The position numbers and the translations under genes were made by a program. The notes under the pieces are model-generated. The model searched no databases, had not been told where the DNA came from, and saw nothing but the letters and a program-made list of their open reading frames with translations. A stretch of DNA of 14,709 nt from an uncultured bacterium (GTDB lineage Bacteria; Planctomycetota; Phycisphaerae; Phycisphaerales; SM1A02): NCBI GenBank assembly GCA_903914045.1, contig CAIWNO010000347.1, positions 1 to 14,709 on the forward strand, given 5' to 3'. This document shows positions 7,275 to 14,027 of this stretch, piece by piece (the stretch's first letter is position 1; each line of letters begins with the position of its first letter).

Positions 7275-7302
7275 TTGACTGCCCGACTTCGCGTGCTATC
7301 TT
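7275..7302 (+). promoter_or_regulatory. Predicted sigma70-type promoter for the small lipoprotein gene
   Basis: TTGACT (7275-7280), 16-base spacer, TATCTT (7297-7302). The -35 has five of six and the -10 four of six consensus bases. Transcription would begin near 7309, leaving a leader of about 23 bases to the ATG at 7332. A second TTGACA at 7227-7232 has no convincing partner. Confidence 0.5.
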
Positions 7303-7331
7303 TAGAGATCATTCGACTTCGCAATTCCATA

Positions 7332-7592
7332 ATGAACATATTGATTCAAACTTTTCACGCATTGTCCAAGCAACGCAACCGCATCTGCCTCGCTTTGTTT
7401 ATTGGCGCTTTCCACATTGTGGCCGCATGTCAATCCGTTCCTGCTCCTGAAACCCCGCGCGAACAGGCGTCGGATTTAATCCGCGAGGCGGAAAGCAGCG
7501 GAACTATTGTCTTGGTTGTCATAGCGCTTGTGGTGGCATGGATGGTCTTGCTGGGATTCATTGGCCGCATCACTAAAGTGAAAAATTCTTAA
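7332..7592 (+). CDS. Small predicted lipoprotein with C-terminal membrane segment, unknown function
   Basis: Not recognised as a known family. The 86-residue product starts with a basic n-region (Lys13, Arg15, Arg17), a hydrophobic stretch CLALFIGAFHIVAAC (19-33) and a lipobox-like VAAC, so Cys33 is a candidate lipidation site after cleavage by LspA. After a short acidic linker (TPREQASDLIREAESSG) comes a clear membrane helix at about 58-78 and a basic end (ITKVKNS). A protein with both a lipid anchor and a membrane helix is unusual; alternatively the first segment is an uncleaved helix and the protein is a two-span membrane protein. The frame extends to a TTG at 7275, but that overlaps the predicted promoter, so the ATG is preferred. 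No Shine-Dalgarno is evident. Confidence 0.6.
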   Translation: MNILIQTFHALSKQRNRICLALFIGAFHIVAACQSVPAPETPREQASDLIREAESSGTIVLVVIALVVAWMVLLGFIGRITKVKNS

Positions 7593-7617
7593 TTCATGGC
7601 CAAGGCGCCATGTAACT

Positions 7618-7657
7618 ATAAAAAACAAATGACGGAGATCAAGCCTCCGTCGTTTGT
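7618..7657 (-). terminator. Rho-independent terminator of the tRNA transcript
   Basis: A 13-pair stem (7625-7637 with 7645-7657, one G-T pair) closes a seven-base loop. Read on the - strand it is followed by TTTTTT and lies seven bases beyond the 3' end of tRNA-Pro. On the + strand the T-run is missing, so it probably does not serve the small lipoprotein gene. Confidence 0.85.
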
Positions 7658-7663
7658 TGGTAG

Positions 7664-7737
7664 TCGGGCTGGCGGGATTTGAACCCACGACCTTTTGACC
7701 CCCAGTCAAACGCGCTACCAAGCTGCGCTACAACCCG
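7664..7737 (-). tRNA. tRNA-Pro, anticodon GGG
   Basis: A full cloverleaf can be drawn on the - strand. Acceptor arm CGGGTTG pairs with CAGCCCG, D stem GCGC/GCGC, anticodon stem TTTGA/TCAAA around loop CTGGGGG, T stem GTGGG/CCCGC around TTCAAAT. Anticodon GGG at positions 34-36 reads CCC. The discriminator is A and CCA is not encoded directly after it. Starting with C1 paired to G72, as bacterial proline tRNAs do, supports the identity. Confidence 0.95.
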
Positions 7738-7806
7738 AGTTTTTTCAGCGAGGGGCTCGCCGAATTCGCCAACATCATGCATCAAGATAGATGCGTGATA
7801 TGAAAG

Positions 7807-7893
7807 CGGACAAGGTGGGATTCGAACCCACGATACGGTTACCCGTATACAGCATTTCCAATGCTGCTCCTTCAACCGCTCGGACACCTGTCC
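7807..7893 (-). tRNA. tRNA-Ser, anticodon GGA
   Basis: Class II tRNA on the - strand with a long variable arm (ATACGG GTA ACCGTAT). Acceptor GGACAGG pairs with CTTGTCC (one G-T), anticodon stem GCAGC/GCTGT around a TTGGAAA loop, T stem GTGGG/CCCAC around TTCGAAT. The anticodon GGA reads TCC and TCT codons; the discriminator is G as expected for serine. CCA is not encoded. It lies 69 bases before tRNA-Pro on the same strand and both probably end at the shared terminator. Confidence 0.95.
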
Positions 7894-7905
7894 AGTGGAG
7901 GGAAC

Positions 7906-7911
7906 ACTATA
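7906..7911 (-). promoter_or_regulatory. Possible -10 element for the tRNA pair
   Basis: TATAGT (five of six consensus) lies 12 bases before the 5' end of tRNA-Ser on the - strand, within the 37-base gap after the FG-GAP stop. The matching -35 position reads ATAATC, which is poor, so the tRNAs might also depend on read-through from the gene before them. Confidence 0.4.
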
Positions 7912-7930
7912 GCGAAGAAGTGCAGATTGA

Positions 7931-9487
7931 TTATTGTGGCGGGATTTCGCTTGTCTTTGCAGCCGCGACCGGATTGGGCGAAATAGAGGCGCTTGTCTCT
8001 AACGGCGCATCGCTTGACATGGTGGAGCCAGGCACGCCCCAAGACATTTCCGTACGTTTAAAAATATAAATCAGTCCAGGTTGTGAAGGGTCCGTGGCGC
8101 TTGGCGCTGAAATGGCAATGATGTCTGGCGTGCAAGACAGAGCCGCACCAAAACTAGAATTCTTGTGTGGAATGCTTGGAAGCAATTTGATCAAAAACTC
8201 CTCTTCGTCTGGTTTGGTTTGAGAAAATTGATAGACGTAGACAGCTCCAACGCGACTCATATTATTGAAGGATTTCAGGGGCGCGCCGATGACAAAATGT
8301 GTTCCTGCAATTCCAACCGAGGACCCAAACGCATCGTCGCTGCGCTTGTCTGGCGCGGAAATATATTGTGTTTGTATCCAAGTTGTGTTCGCACGTTGAA
8401 AAATATTCACCGAACCGCTTTTGCTGAAGTTTCCATCGCTGTCTTCAGGCGTACCCGAAAGCGCAACGGTTCCCAAAATAGTCACGGCCCATCCAAAGTG
8501 GTGGTCGGGACCGTTGCCAGAGATATTGTTTTCCTCGCCCTTGAACGCCTTGTTTCCAATTTGAGAAATACTAACCAAGGGTTCGTACGGCCAACCTTTG
8601 GCTCTGCGAAGATAGATATAACATTTACCAGCCTCGGATTGTTCGGAAGCGCGGGCAGTGGGTGCCCCAACAATAAGTTGAGTTCCTTTCAGGGAAAGCG
8701 CGCCACCAAATTGGGCAGCGTGAATGCCTGGGTCGGGCTGCAGCGTAATATTTTCATTCCATTTTCCATCACTGTCGCGCATCCATGTCAGAACAACACC
8801 ATGTTCGTGCACGGTTTTTATTTCAATCCGTTCAACAACGGGCTGTGTGACAGATTTGACTATGGATTCAATGAACAAGGGCTCAAATGGCGCGCCCGCA
8901 AGCAGTGTGTCATCTCCAATGGCAACCGTGCTTCCAAGCTTTGCATTGGCGGCTAAATCCGGGTTTGTGAATGTGCCAACAAAGTTCCACTGATTTACTT
9001 TTTTTTCCCACACGTGAATCATGCCAACATTTTTTTTCTGTCCCACTTGCGCCTTTGGCGAGCCCACTGCAATAAATCGCCCAGAATCCGAGATAGCCAC
9101 GGAGGTTCCAAACGCATCCGTGCTTTCAGGATGCTGGGGAACAAGTTGTATCGGCGGCGCGTTTGAATTTTCCAAATCAAAGATCCACGCGGCGCCACCA
9201 CCAGTTGTATTTGGTGCGCCAACCACCAGCGTATTTAAGGTCAGAGCAATGGACGCGCCAAACTGATCATTTATTTGTGGCGATGGCGATTTCAATATCT
9301 CATGTTCAGTGGCCGTCGGCATATCGATCGCTGTATGGATGATTGGTTGAATCGGGTTTTTTGTAAGCACTCCTGTTGACCAGGGATGTTGAGGCTCTGG
9401 TTGGACTTGCACACATGAAACAGGGCCACAAGCGGCAAGAATGTATGCCGCAAAAATCAGGCTTTGAAAATGTGCGTGTAGGCGCAT
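7931..9487 (-). CDS. Exported FG-GAP repeat lipoprotein, predicted seven-bladed beta-propeller
   Basis: A 518-residue protein with a short lipoprotein signal sequence (RLHAHF, hydrophobic SLIFAAYILAAC) and lipobox Cys20, so it is likely an outer- or inner-membrane lipoprotein facing out of the cytoplasm. Seven FG-GAP-like repeats are visible, each with an xxFGxxxA start, a GAP/GSP/GTP/SAP turn and an aromatic strand: near residues 75, 124, 182, 257, 328, 385 and 444. Seven repeats make a closed integrin-alpha-like propeller. The third blade has a 20-30 residue insert. The C-tail after 480 is Ser, Pro and Ala rich. The ATG at 9487 follows a good Shine-Dalgarno, so I prefer it to a GTG at 9493. 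Partner and role are unknown; such propellers usually bind proteins or carbohydrate. Confidence 0.85.
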   Translation of the reverse strand: MRLHAHFQSLIFAAYILAACGPVSCVQVQPEPQHPWSTGVLTKNPIQPIIHTAIDMPTATEHEILKSPSPQINDQFGASIALTLNTLVVGAPNTTGGGAAWIFDLENSNAPPIQLVPQHPESTDAFGTSVAISDSGRFIAVGSPKAQVGQKKNVGMIHVWEKKVNQWNFVGTFTNPDLAANAKLGSTVAIGDDTLLAGAPFEPLFIESIVKSVTQPVVERIEIKTVHEHGVVLTWMRDSDGKWNENITLQPDPGIHAAQFGGALSLKGTQLIVGAPTARASEQSEAGKCYIYLRRAKGWPYEPLVSISQIGNKAFKGEENNISGNGPDHHFGWAVTILGTVALSGTPEDSDGNFSKSGSVNIFQRANTTWIQTQYISAPDKRSDDAFGSSVGIAGTHFVIGAPLKSFNNMSRVGAVYVYQFSQTKPDEEEFLIKLLPSIPHKNSSFGAALSCTPDIIAISAPSATDPSQPGLIYIFKRTEMSWGVPGSTMSSDAPLETSASISPNPVAAAKTSEIPPQ

Positions 9488-9492
9488 AGGCA

Positions 9493-9499
9493 CTCCCTC
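9493..9499 (-). promoter_or_regulatory. Shine-Dalgarno of the FG-GAP lipoprotein gene
   Basis: On the - strand the sequence reads GAGGGAG, five bases before the ATG at 9487. It overlaps an in-frame GTG at 9493, which argues against that GTG as the start. Confidence 0.65.
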
Positions 9500-9567
9500 A
9501 GTCTAACGGCTTGAAATAATTAGTTTCTTGCGCATGATTCGCCATGTTGCTCGGCTATGCTTTGAAC

Positions 9568-10686
9568 ATGAGGTTTCGTTCTTCTTTTATTTTTATGATT
9601 GCCGCAGGATTCATCGGTGCTTTGGTGGTGGCGGCCTTGGCTATGTCCTACGATGACTCAACTCGAACCGTGATCATTCCAATGACAAAATCAAATCGAA
9701 TACTTTCTCGTGCTGGGTACAACATCGCACCATTGTCCAAAGACAAAATTGACGCTTTGGCGAAAAAATTGACTCCGGAGCAATTTAAAGTGACCCAAAA
9801 TTCTGGAACAGAGCCAGCCTTTTGCGGCAACTTGTTGGATAATAAAAAAGAAGGCGTGTATTGCTGCGTGGTCTGCGGACTGCCGCTTTTTTCAAGCGAA
9901 AATAAATTTCATTCAGGAACTGGCTGGCCCAGTTTTTTTGCGCCGTTTGACCCAGACCATGTTGGCTATAAAAAAGACAATGACATGGGAATGGAGCGCG
10001 TGGAAATTGATTGCGCGCGCTGCGGCTCGCATTTAGGGCATGTTTTTGAGGATGGTCCCAAGCCAACGGGGTTGCGATATTGTTTGAACTCGGCGGCGCT
10101 TGTGTTCCACGAAAAGGGAAGCGCGCTTGCGCCTGAAAGTTCCCCACTTCCATTGCAGACCGCGTATTTTGCGGGTGGATGTTTTTGGGGAGTAGAGCAT
10201 TGGTTTCAGGAATGTCCAGGCGTGGCCGATGTTTCCAGTGGGTATATGAATGGAACCAGCGACAATCCAACCTATGAGGAGGTCTGCGCCCACAAAAGCG
10301 GACACGCCGAAGCGGTCCGTGTGAGATTTGATCCAACACAGGTGACTTACAAGCAGTTACTTGATGGATTTTTCCGCATCCATGACCCAACGCAACTTGA
10401 TCGCCAAGGACCCAATGTGGGGGATCAATATCGATCGGCGGTGTTCACCACCGATGATCAACAACTTGTGCAAGCCAAGGCATGGACCGCGGCTTTGCAG
10501 GCGTCGCCGCAGTTTGCCGGCAAGAAAATTGTGACGGTGATTGAGCCCGCAAAAAAGTTTTTTCCCGCCGAGGGATATCACCAAGATTATGTTGAGCGAA
10601 CTGGCCGAGCTTGTCACGGCAGCAATCCGTGGCCCGCCGTGTTTGGCGCGAAAAAAGAAATTTCGCCGGCAAAGGTCGCTCCATAA
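9568..10686 (+). CDS. Bifunctional methionine sulfoxide reductase, MsrB-MsrA fusion, membrane-anchored or exported
   Basis: Reduces both stereoisomers of oxidised methionine in proteins. Numbering from the more upstream in-frame ATG at 9544 (380 residues), a hydrophobic segment at about 13-34 acts as signal anchor, then MsrB (56-192): zinc CxxC pairs Cys108/111 and Cys157/160, GWPSFF (128-132), catalytic Cys180 in RYCLNSAAL. Cys94 in PAFCGNLL is a possible resolving cysteine. MsrA follows (205-355) with catalytic Cys213 in GGCFWG and GYHQDY (344-349). Most known fusions run A then B, so this order is less common. I prefer the ATG at 9568 (372 residues): neither has a Shine-Dalgarno, but a TATGCT hexamer sits exactly 12-7 bases before 9568. 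The stop TAA shares a base with the next ATG. Divergent from the FG-GAP gene. Confidence 0.92.
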   Translation: MRFRSSFIFMIAAGFIGALVVAALAMSYDDSTRTVIIPMTKSNRILSRAGYNIAPLSKDKIDALAKKLTPEQFKVTQNSGTEPAFCGNLLDNKKEGVYCCVVCGLPLFSSENKFHSGTGWPSFFAPFDPDHVGYKKDNDMGMERVEIDCARCGSHLGHVFEDGPKPTGLRYCLNSAALVFHEKGSALAPESSPLPLQTAYFAGGCFWGVEHWFQECPGVADVSSGYMNGTSDNPTYEEVCAHKSGHAEAVRVRFDPTQVTYKQLLDGFFRIHDPTQLDRQGPNVGDQYRSAVFTTDDQQLVQAKAWTAALQASPQFAGKKIVTVIEPAKKFFPAEGYHQDYVERTGRACHGSNPWPAVFGAKKEISPAKVAP

Positions 10687-12938
10687 TGTGGAATTGTGTG
10701 AAGGCGTTGGTTATTGTAACTTTGTCATTTTTATTTTGCGTCGAACCAGGGTTCAGCGCTCGGCAGAATCCTCCTCCAATTGGTGGCGGGGCAAGCATGC
10801 CAACCTTCGCCGTGGATCCGCCCATATCAACAGGTGTCACGCAACTCACCGCCAAGCAATACGCTGAAAAATTAATCACGCTGCCGCAAGCCGCCGAGTT
10901 GCGGCGTTGGCACGACGTGCTGACTCAAGAGCCACATGTTGCGGGAACTCCCGGAGATTTGCGGCAAATCGAGCGTTTGAAACAATCGTTCCAGTCGTTG
11001 GGCTTAGAGACACGCGTGGAAACTTTTCGCGCGTTGCTTGCCAAGCCGATTGGGGCGACTCTTGAAATTATTGATGCGGGCGAGGTCAATCAAAGCAAAA
11101 ACACCAACACAAGTTCTGCCCGTAAAGGTATTTTGTCCCTTGCAGTTGGCGAAAAAAATTTACTTGAAGACCCTGCGACCGCTCATCCGGATTTGTCCTA
11201 CGGATGGAATGCCTACAGTGGAAATGGCGACATTACCGCGGACGTGGTCTATGCAAATTACGCAACACAGGAAGACTTCGCCACGCTGCAATCGCTGGGC
11301 ATTGATGTGACCGGCAAGATTGTTCTGGCTCGCTATGGGAAAAATTTTCGCGGTTACAAGGCGCGCTTTGCCCAAGAAGCCGGCGCCGCGGGTCTAATTA
11401 TTTTCACCGATCCCGCTGATTCTGGATTCACCAAAGGCGCAACGTGGCCAAGTGGTGGCGGATGGGCCAATGATGGTTGCATTCAGCGTGGAACATTGAA
11501 CACGCTGCCATATCCAGGCGATCCCGGTACTCCAGGTGTGTACGCGTCCGACAATGTCCTTCGCGAAGATCCAAACCAATTGGATCTTCCGCGCATTCCT
11601 GTTCAACCAGTGGGATATGCCGCGGCTGGCGCCATTTTGGCGCGCATGAAAGGGCCAAGCGTTCCAGATCCATCGTGGCAAGGTGGATTAAATTTGACAT
11701 ATCGATTGACTGGTGCGAGTGATTTTAAAGTTCATCTTGCCGTAGAGCAACAACGTTTTATTGGAGCATCGGCGAATGTGCTTGGAATGGTCAAGGGTTG
11801 GAGACGTCCCGAAGAGGTGATTATTGTTGGTTGCCATCATGATGCATGGGGGTATGGCGCCGCGGATCCATGCGCGGGAACAATTTGTTTGTTGGAGGCC
11901 GCGCGCTGCGTGACAGAATTAACCAAGCAAGGTATTTGGCCAGAGCGTTCTATTTTATTTGCAGCATGGGGCGCAGAAGAATTTGGAATTATTGGAAGCA
12001 CTGAATGGGTGGAAGCTCATGACGGCGAAATGGCGGGTCGAATCGTGGCCTATGTCAACCTTGACATGGCGGCAATGGGGCCAAACTTATCCATGTCCCT
12101 CACACCGGAATTGACGGCAGTGGCAACCAATGCAGCCGCGCTTGTGCCCGCGGCGGGAAATTCCGCGGCAACCGCTTTGGATGTCATGAAGAAAAATAAA
12201 AATTCGGATTCACTGTTTGGAATACTTGGTGGCGGAAGTGATCATGTTGGATTTGTGTGTCGCATGGTGGTTCCCTCCATCGCAATTTCCGCCGGAGGTT
12301 CCCAAGGAACCAGTTATCACAGTAATTACGACACAACCGCTTGGTATCGCGCAACCGTTGGTGAGGATTATGAACCTGCGATCATGGTGACGCGGGCCAC
12401 GCTTTCATTTGCGGCTTTGATGTCCAATCAAAGCATGTTGCCTTATCAGTTTGAGGAATTTGGGCGCATTGGCTTGCAGTCACTTGACGAACTTACGCAA
12501 CGTGCCCAGACCGATCAGGATAAATTGGAGATTGAAACCCTGCGACCCTTGTTGATGTTGTTGCGGTCGCGTGCCCATTTGATTGACGCGGAGATTTTAA
12601 AAAATTCATTTATCGAACCGCGTTCGCAACAGCGGGTGTATTTGGGAATGAAAAAATTTATAAAAGCATTCCATGATCCAGTCGGACTTCCTGACCGGCC
12701 TTGGTATCGCAATCTTTGGGTCGCCACAGATCCATCAGATAGCTACTCGCCAAGTTTATTTCCAATGATTCGAGACGCCTTGCAAGGCAGCAATCACGCG
12801 CTTGCAAATGCAGTTTCGCGCACGGGTGCGGCCATTCAAAGGGCTTTAAGCGCCCTGGAATTGATGCAAACAGGTCTTCAGCCAACCGACGCGTCGACCT
12901 GGCAAGAAATTCATCGGGAATTGCCCAGAGTGCCGTAA
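10686..12938 (+). CDS. Exported M28 family zinc peptidase, glutamate carboxypeptidase II-like
   Basis: Predicted di-zinc exopeptidase outside the cytoplasm, releasing C-terminal or dipeptide-derived residues; specificity unknown. The 750-residue product has a signal peptide (WNCVKALVIVTLSFLFC, cleavage likely after GFSA, residue 25), a protease-associated domain at about 165-345 (DVTGKIVLARYG, AGAAGLIIFTDP), the M28 catalytic domain at about 362-595 and a transferrin-receptor-like helical dimerisation domain at 605-745. Zinc ligands and catalytic residues match human GCPII: His384 (GCHHDAW), Asp394, Glu431 (base) and Glu432 in WGAEEFG, Asp460 in NLDMA, His545 in SYHSNYDT. Thus it should be active. 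The frame is open upstream to a TTG at 10611, but the ATG at 10686 gives the signal peptide and overlaps the msrBA stop (TAATG). Confidence 0.9.
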   Translation: MWNCVKALVIVTLSFLFCVEPGFSARQNPPPIGGGASMPTFAVDPPISTGVTQLTAKQYAEKLITLPQAAELRRWHDVLTQEPHVAGTPGDLRQIERLKQSFQSLGLETRVETFRALLAKPIGATLEIIDAGEVNQSKNTNTSSARKGILSLAVGEKNLLEDPATAHPDLSYGWNAYSGNGDITADVVYANYATQEDFATLQSLGIDVTGKIVLARYGKNFRGYKARFAQEAGAAGLIIFTDPADSGFTKGATWPSGGGWANDGCIQRGTLNTLPYPGDPGTPGVYASDNVLREDPNQLDLPRIPVQPVGYAAAGAILARMKGPSVPDPSWQGGLNLTYRLTGASDFKVHLAVEQQRFIGASANVLGMVKGWRRPEEVIIVGCHHDAWGYGAADPCAGTICLLEAARCVTELTKQGIWPERSILFAAWGAEEFGIIGSTEWVEAHDGEMAGRIVAYVNLDMAAMGPNLSMSLTPELTAVATNAAALVPAAGNSAATALDVMKKNKNSDSLFGILGGGSDHVGFVCRMVVPSIAISAGGSQGTSYHSNYDTTAWYRATVGEDYEPAIMVTRATLSFAALMSNQSMLPYQFEEFGRIGLQSLDELTQRAQTDQDKLEIETLRPLLMLLRSRAHLIDAEILKNSFIEPRSQQRVYLGMKKFIKAFHDPVGLPDRPWYRNLWVATDPSDSYSPSLFPMIRDALQGSNHALANAVSRTGAAIQRALSALELMQTGLQPTDASTWQEIHRELPRVP

Positions 12939-12947
12939 ACTGATGGC

Positions 12948-14027
12948 ATGTCTGAGAGAGCAATGAATATGTTTTGGTCATGTCGATTGGTGGTCGTAGC
13001 CATGTTGGCCACGTCTGTTGCTGTGGCGCAGTCCGCAACGAGCCAGTCTTCGCCATCAAGCGCCGCGCCAACACAAACCGCAACCGTCACCATTGCTCCA
13101 CCCATGATCGACTTTGGAGTGATCAAGCCAGGGTCTCGGCAAAAAGGAGAATTTAAAATTCAAAATCGTGGTCAGACAGCGATCACCATTGAATCGGCAT
13201 TTCCAAGTTGCAAATGCACCACTCTTTCAGATATCGCAGGCAAGATTATTCAACCTGGCGGCGATCTTGAACTTCTGGCGTCGCTAGATGCTCCGAGGAC
13301 GCCTGGTGAAAAAGACGCGAAGGTCTTTGTGAAAATCATGTCAGTGGAACAACCATTGATTGCAAAGATGCAGGGAGTTGTTCAGTTGCCTTTGTTGATT
13401 CAGCCCGTATTTATTGACGCGCTCAAGGGAAAGTCCAAGGGAGTTGTTGAGATCACAAATCCGTCTCAGACTCCGTTTCGCATTCTCTCTTGTGATGGAG
13501 TGGCGCCTCAATTTGTGGACTTTGATCCAATCAAAGACGCGCCGCGCGCCAGCTATCGGGTGCGATGGGATTTCTCCATGATCCCGGACGGCAAGTTGCA
13601 ACAATGGTGGTGCGTACAAACGGACGTCGCGGATTGTCCCATTGTTCCATTTCGAATTCGCCATGAAAGTACTGGAATTCGCTTTGATCCCAAGATGGAC
13701 GAGCGGCGTTGGTTTATTCCAGAGTCCATTGTGATTGCTGGAAAAATATCGCCCAATAAGCCTGTTGAATTGGAAGTGGAGATTGAAAGTTCAGTTTCAA
13801 AAGGCAAGACACAACCCACTGGATGGGACACAATCCGTAGCGTGCAATCATTGGATGCAAACACCAAGACGGAACTTATTTCCAGCAAGCGCGAAGGCGA
13901 TCGCGTGCGCGTGCAATTTCGCTTGACTGTGTTGAAATCCAACAACGCATTTGTATACGCACCGATTGCCATTGTCACTGAAACTGGAACGGGACGGTGC
14001 TTTGTCGCGGCGGTGGTGGAGCCATGA
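12948..14027 (+). CDS. Exported DUF1573 domain protein
   Basis: Function unknown. The 359-residue product has a signal peptide (hydrophobic LVVVAMLATSVAVA, cleavage near residue 27), a Ser/Pro/Ala/Thr linker, and a DUF1573 beta-sandwich at about 46-145 with the family pattern IDFGVIKPGSRQKGEFKIQN and PSCKCTT (86-92). DUF1573 domains are Ig-like (ASPM/SPD-2/Hydin-related) and common in exported Bacteroidetes and Planctomycetes proteins. Residues 145-359 look like two further beta-sandwich domains without recognised motifs. The ATG at 12948 has a TAAACT hexamer at -12 to -7 and no Shine-Dalgarno; the ATG at 12963 has a GAGAGA before it and also leaves a full signal peptide, so the start is uncertain. 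Nine bases separate it from the peptidase gene, and it overlaps the next gene by ATGA. Confidence 0.8.
   Translation: MSERAMNMFWSCRLVVVAMLATSVAVAQSATSQSSPSSAAPTQTATVTIAPPMIDFGVIKPGSRQKGEFKIQNRGQTAITIESAFPSCKCTTLSDIAGKIIQPGGDLELLASLDAPRTPGEKDAKVFVKIMSVEQPLIAKMQGVVQLPLLIQPVFIDALKGKSKGVVEITNPSQTPFRILSCDGVAPQFVDFDPIKDAPRASYRVRWDFSMIPDGKLQQWWCVQTDVADCPIVPFRIRHESTGIRFDPKMDERRWFIPESIVIAGKISPNKPVELEVEIESSVSKGKTQPTGWDTIRSVQSLDANTKTELISSKREGDRVRVQFRLTVLKSNNAFVYAPIAIVTETGTGRCFVAAVVEP

Noticed and set aside
7596..7611. Terminator behind the small lipoprotein gene
   Set aside because: ATGGC/GCCAT can form a five-pair stem but is weak and has no following T-run.
7639..7887. 82-residue ORF on the - strand, and a second one at 7476-7721
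   Set aside because: Both read through the tRNA-Ser and tRNA-Pro genes; they have no family resemblance beyond the typical translated-tRNA pattern.
8165..8956. 263-residue ORF on the + strand
   Set aside because: It is antisense to the FG-GAP gene, which has a signal sequence, seven repeats and a ribosome site; the ORF shows no domain.
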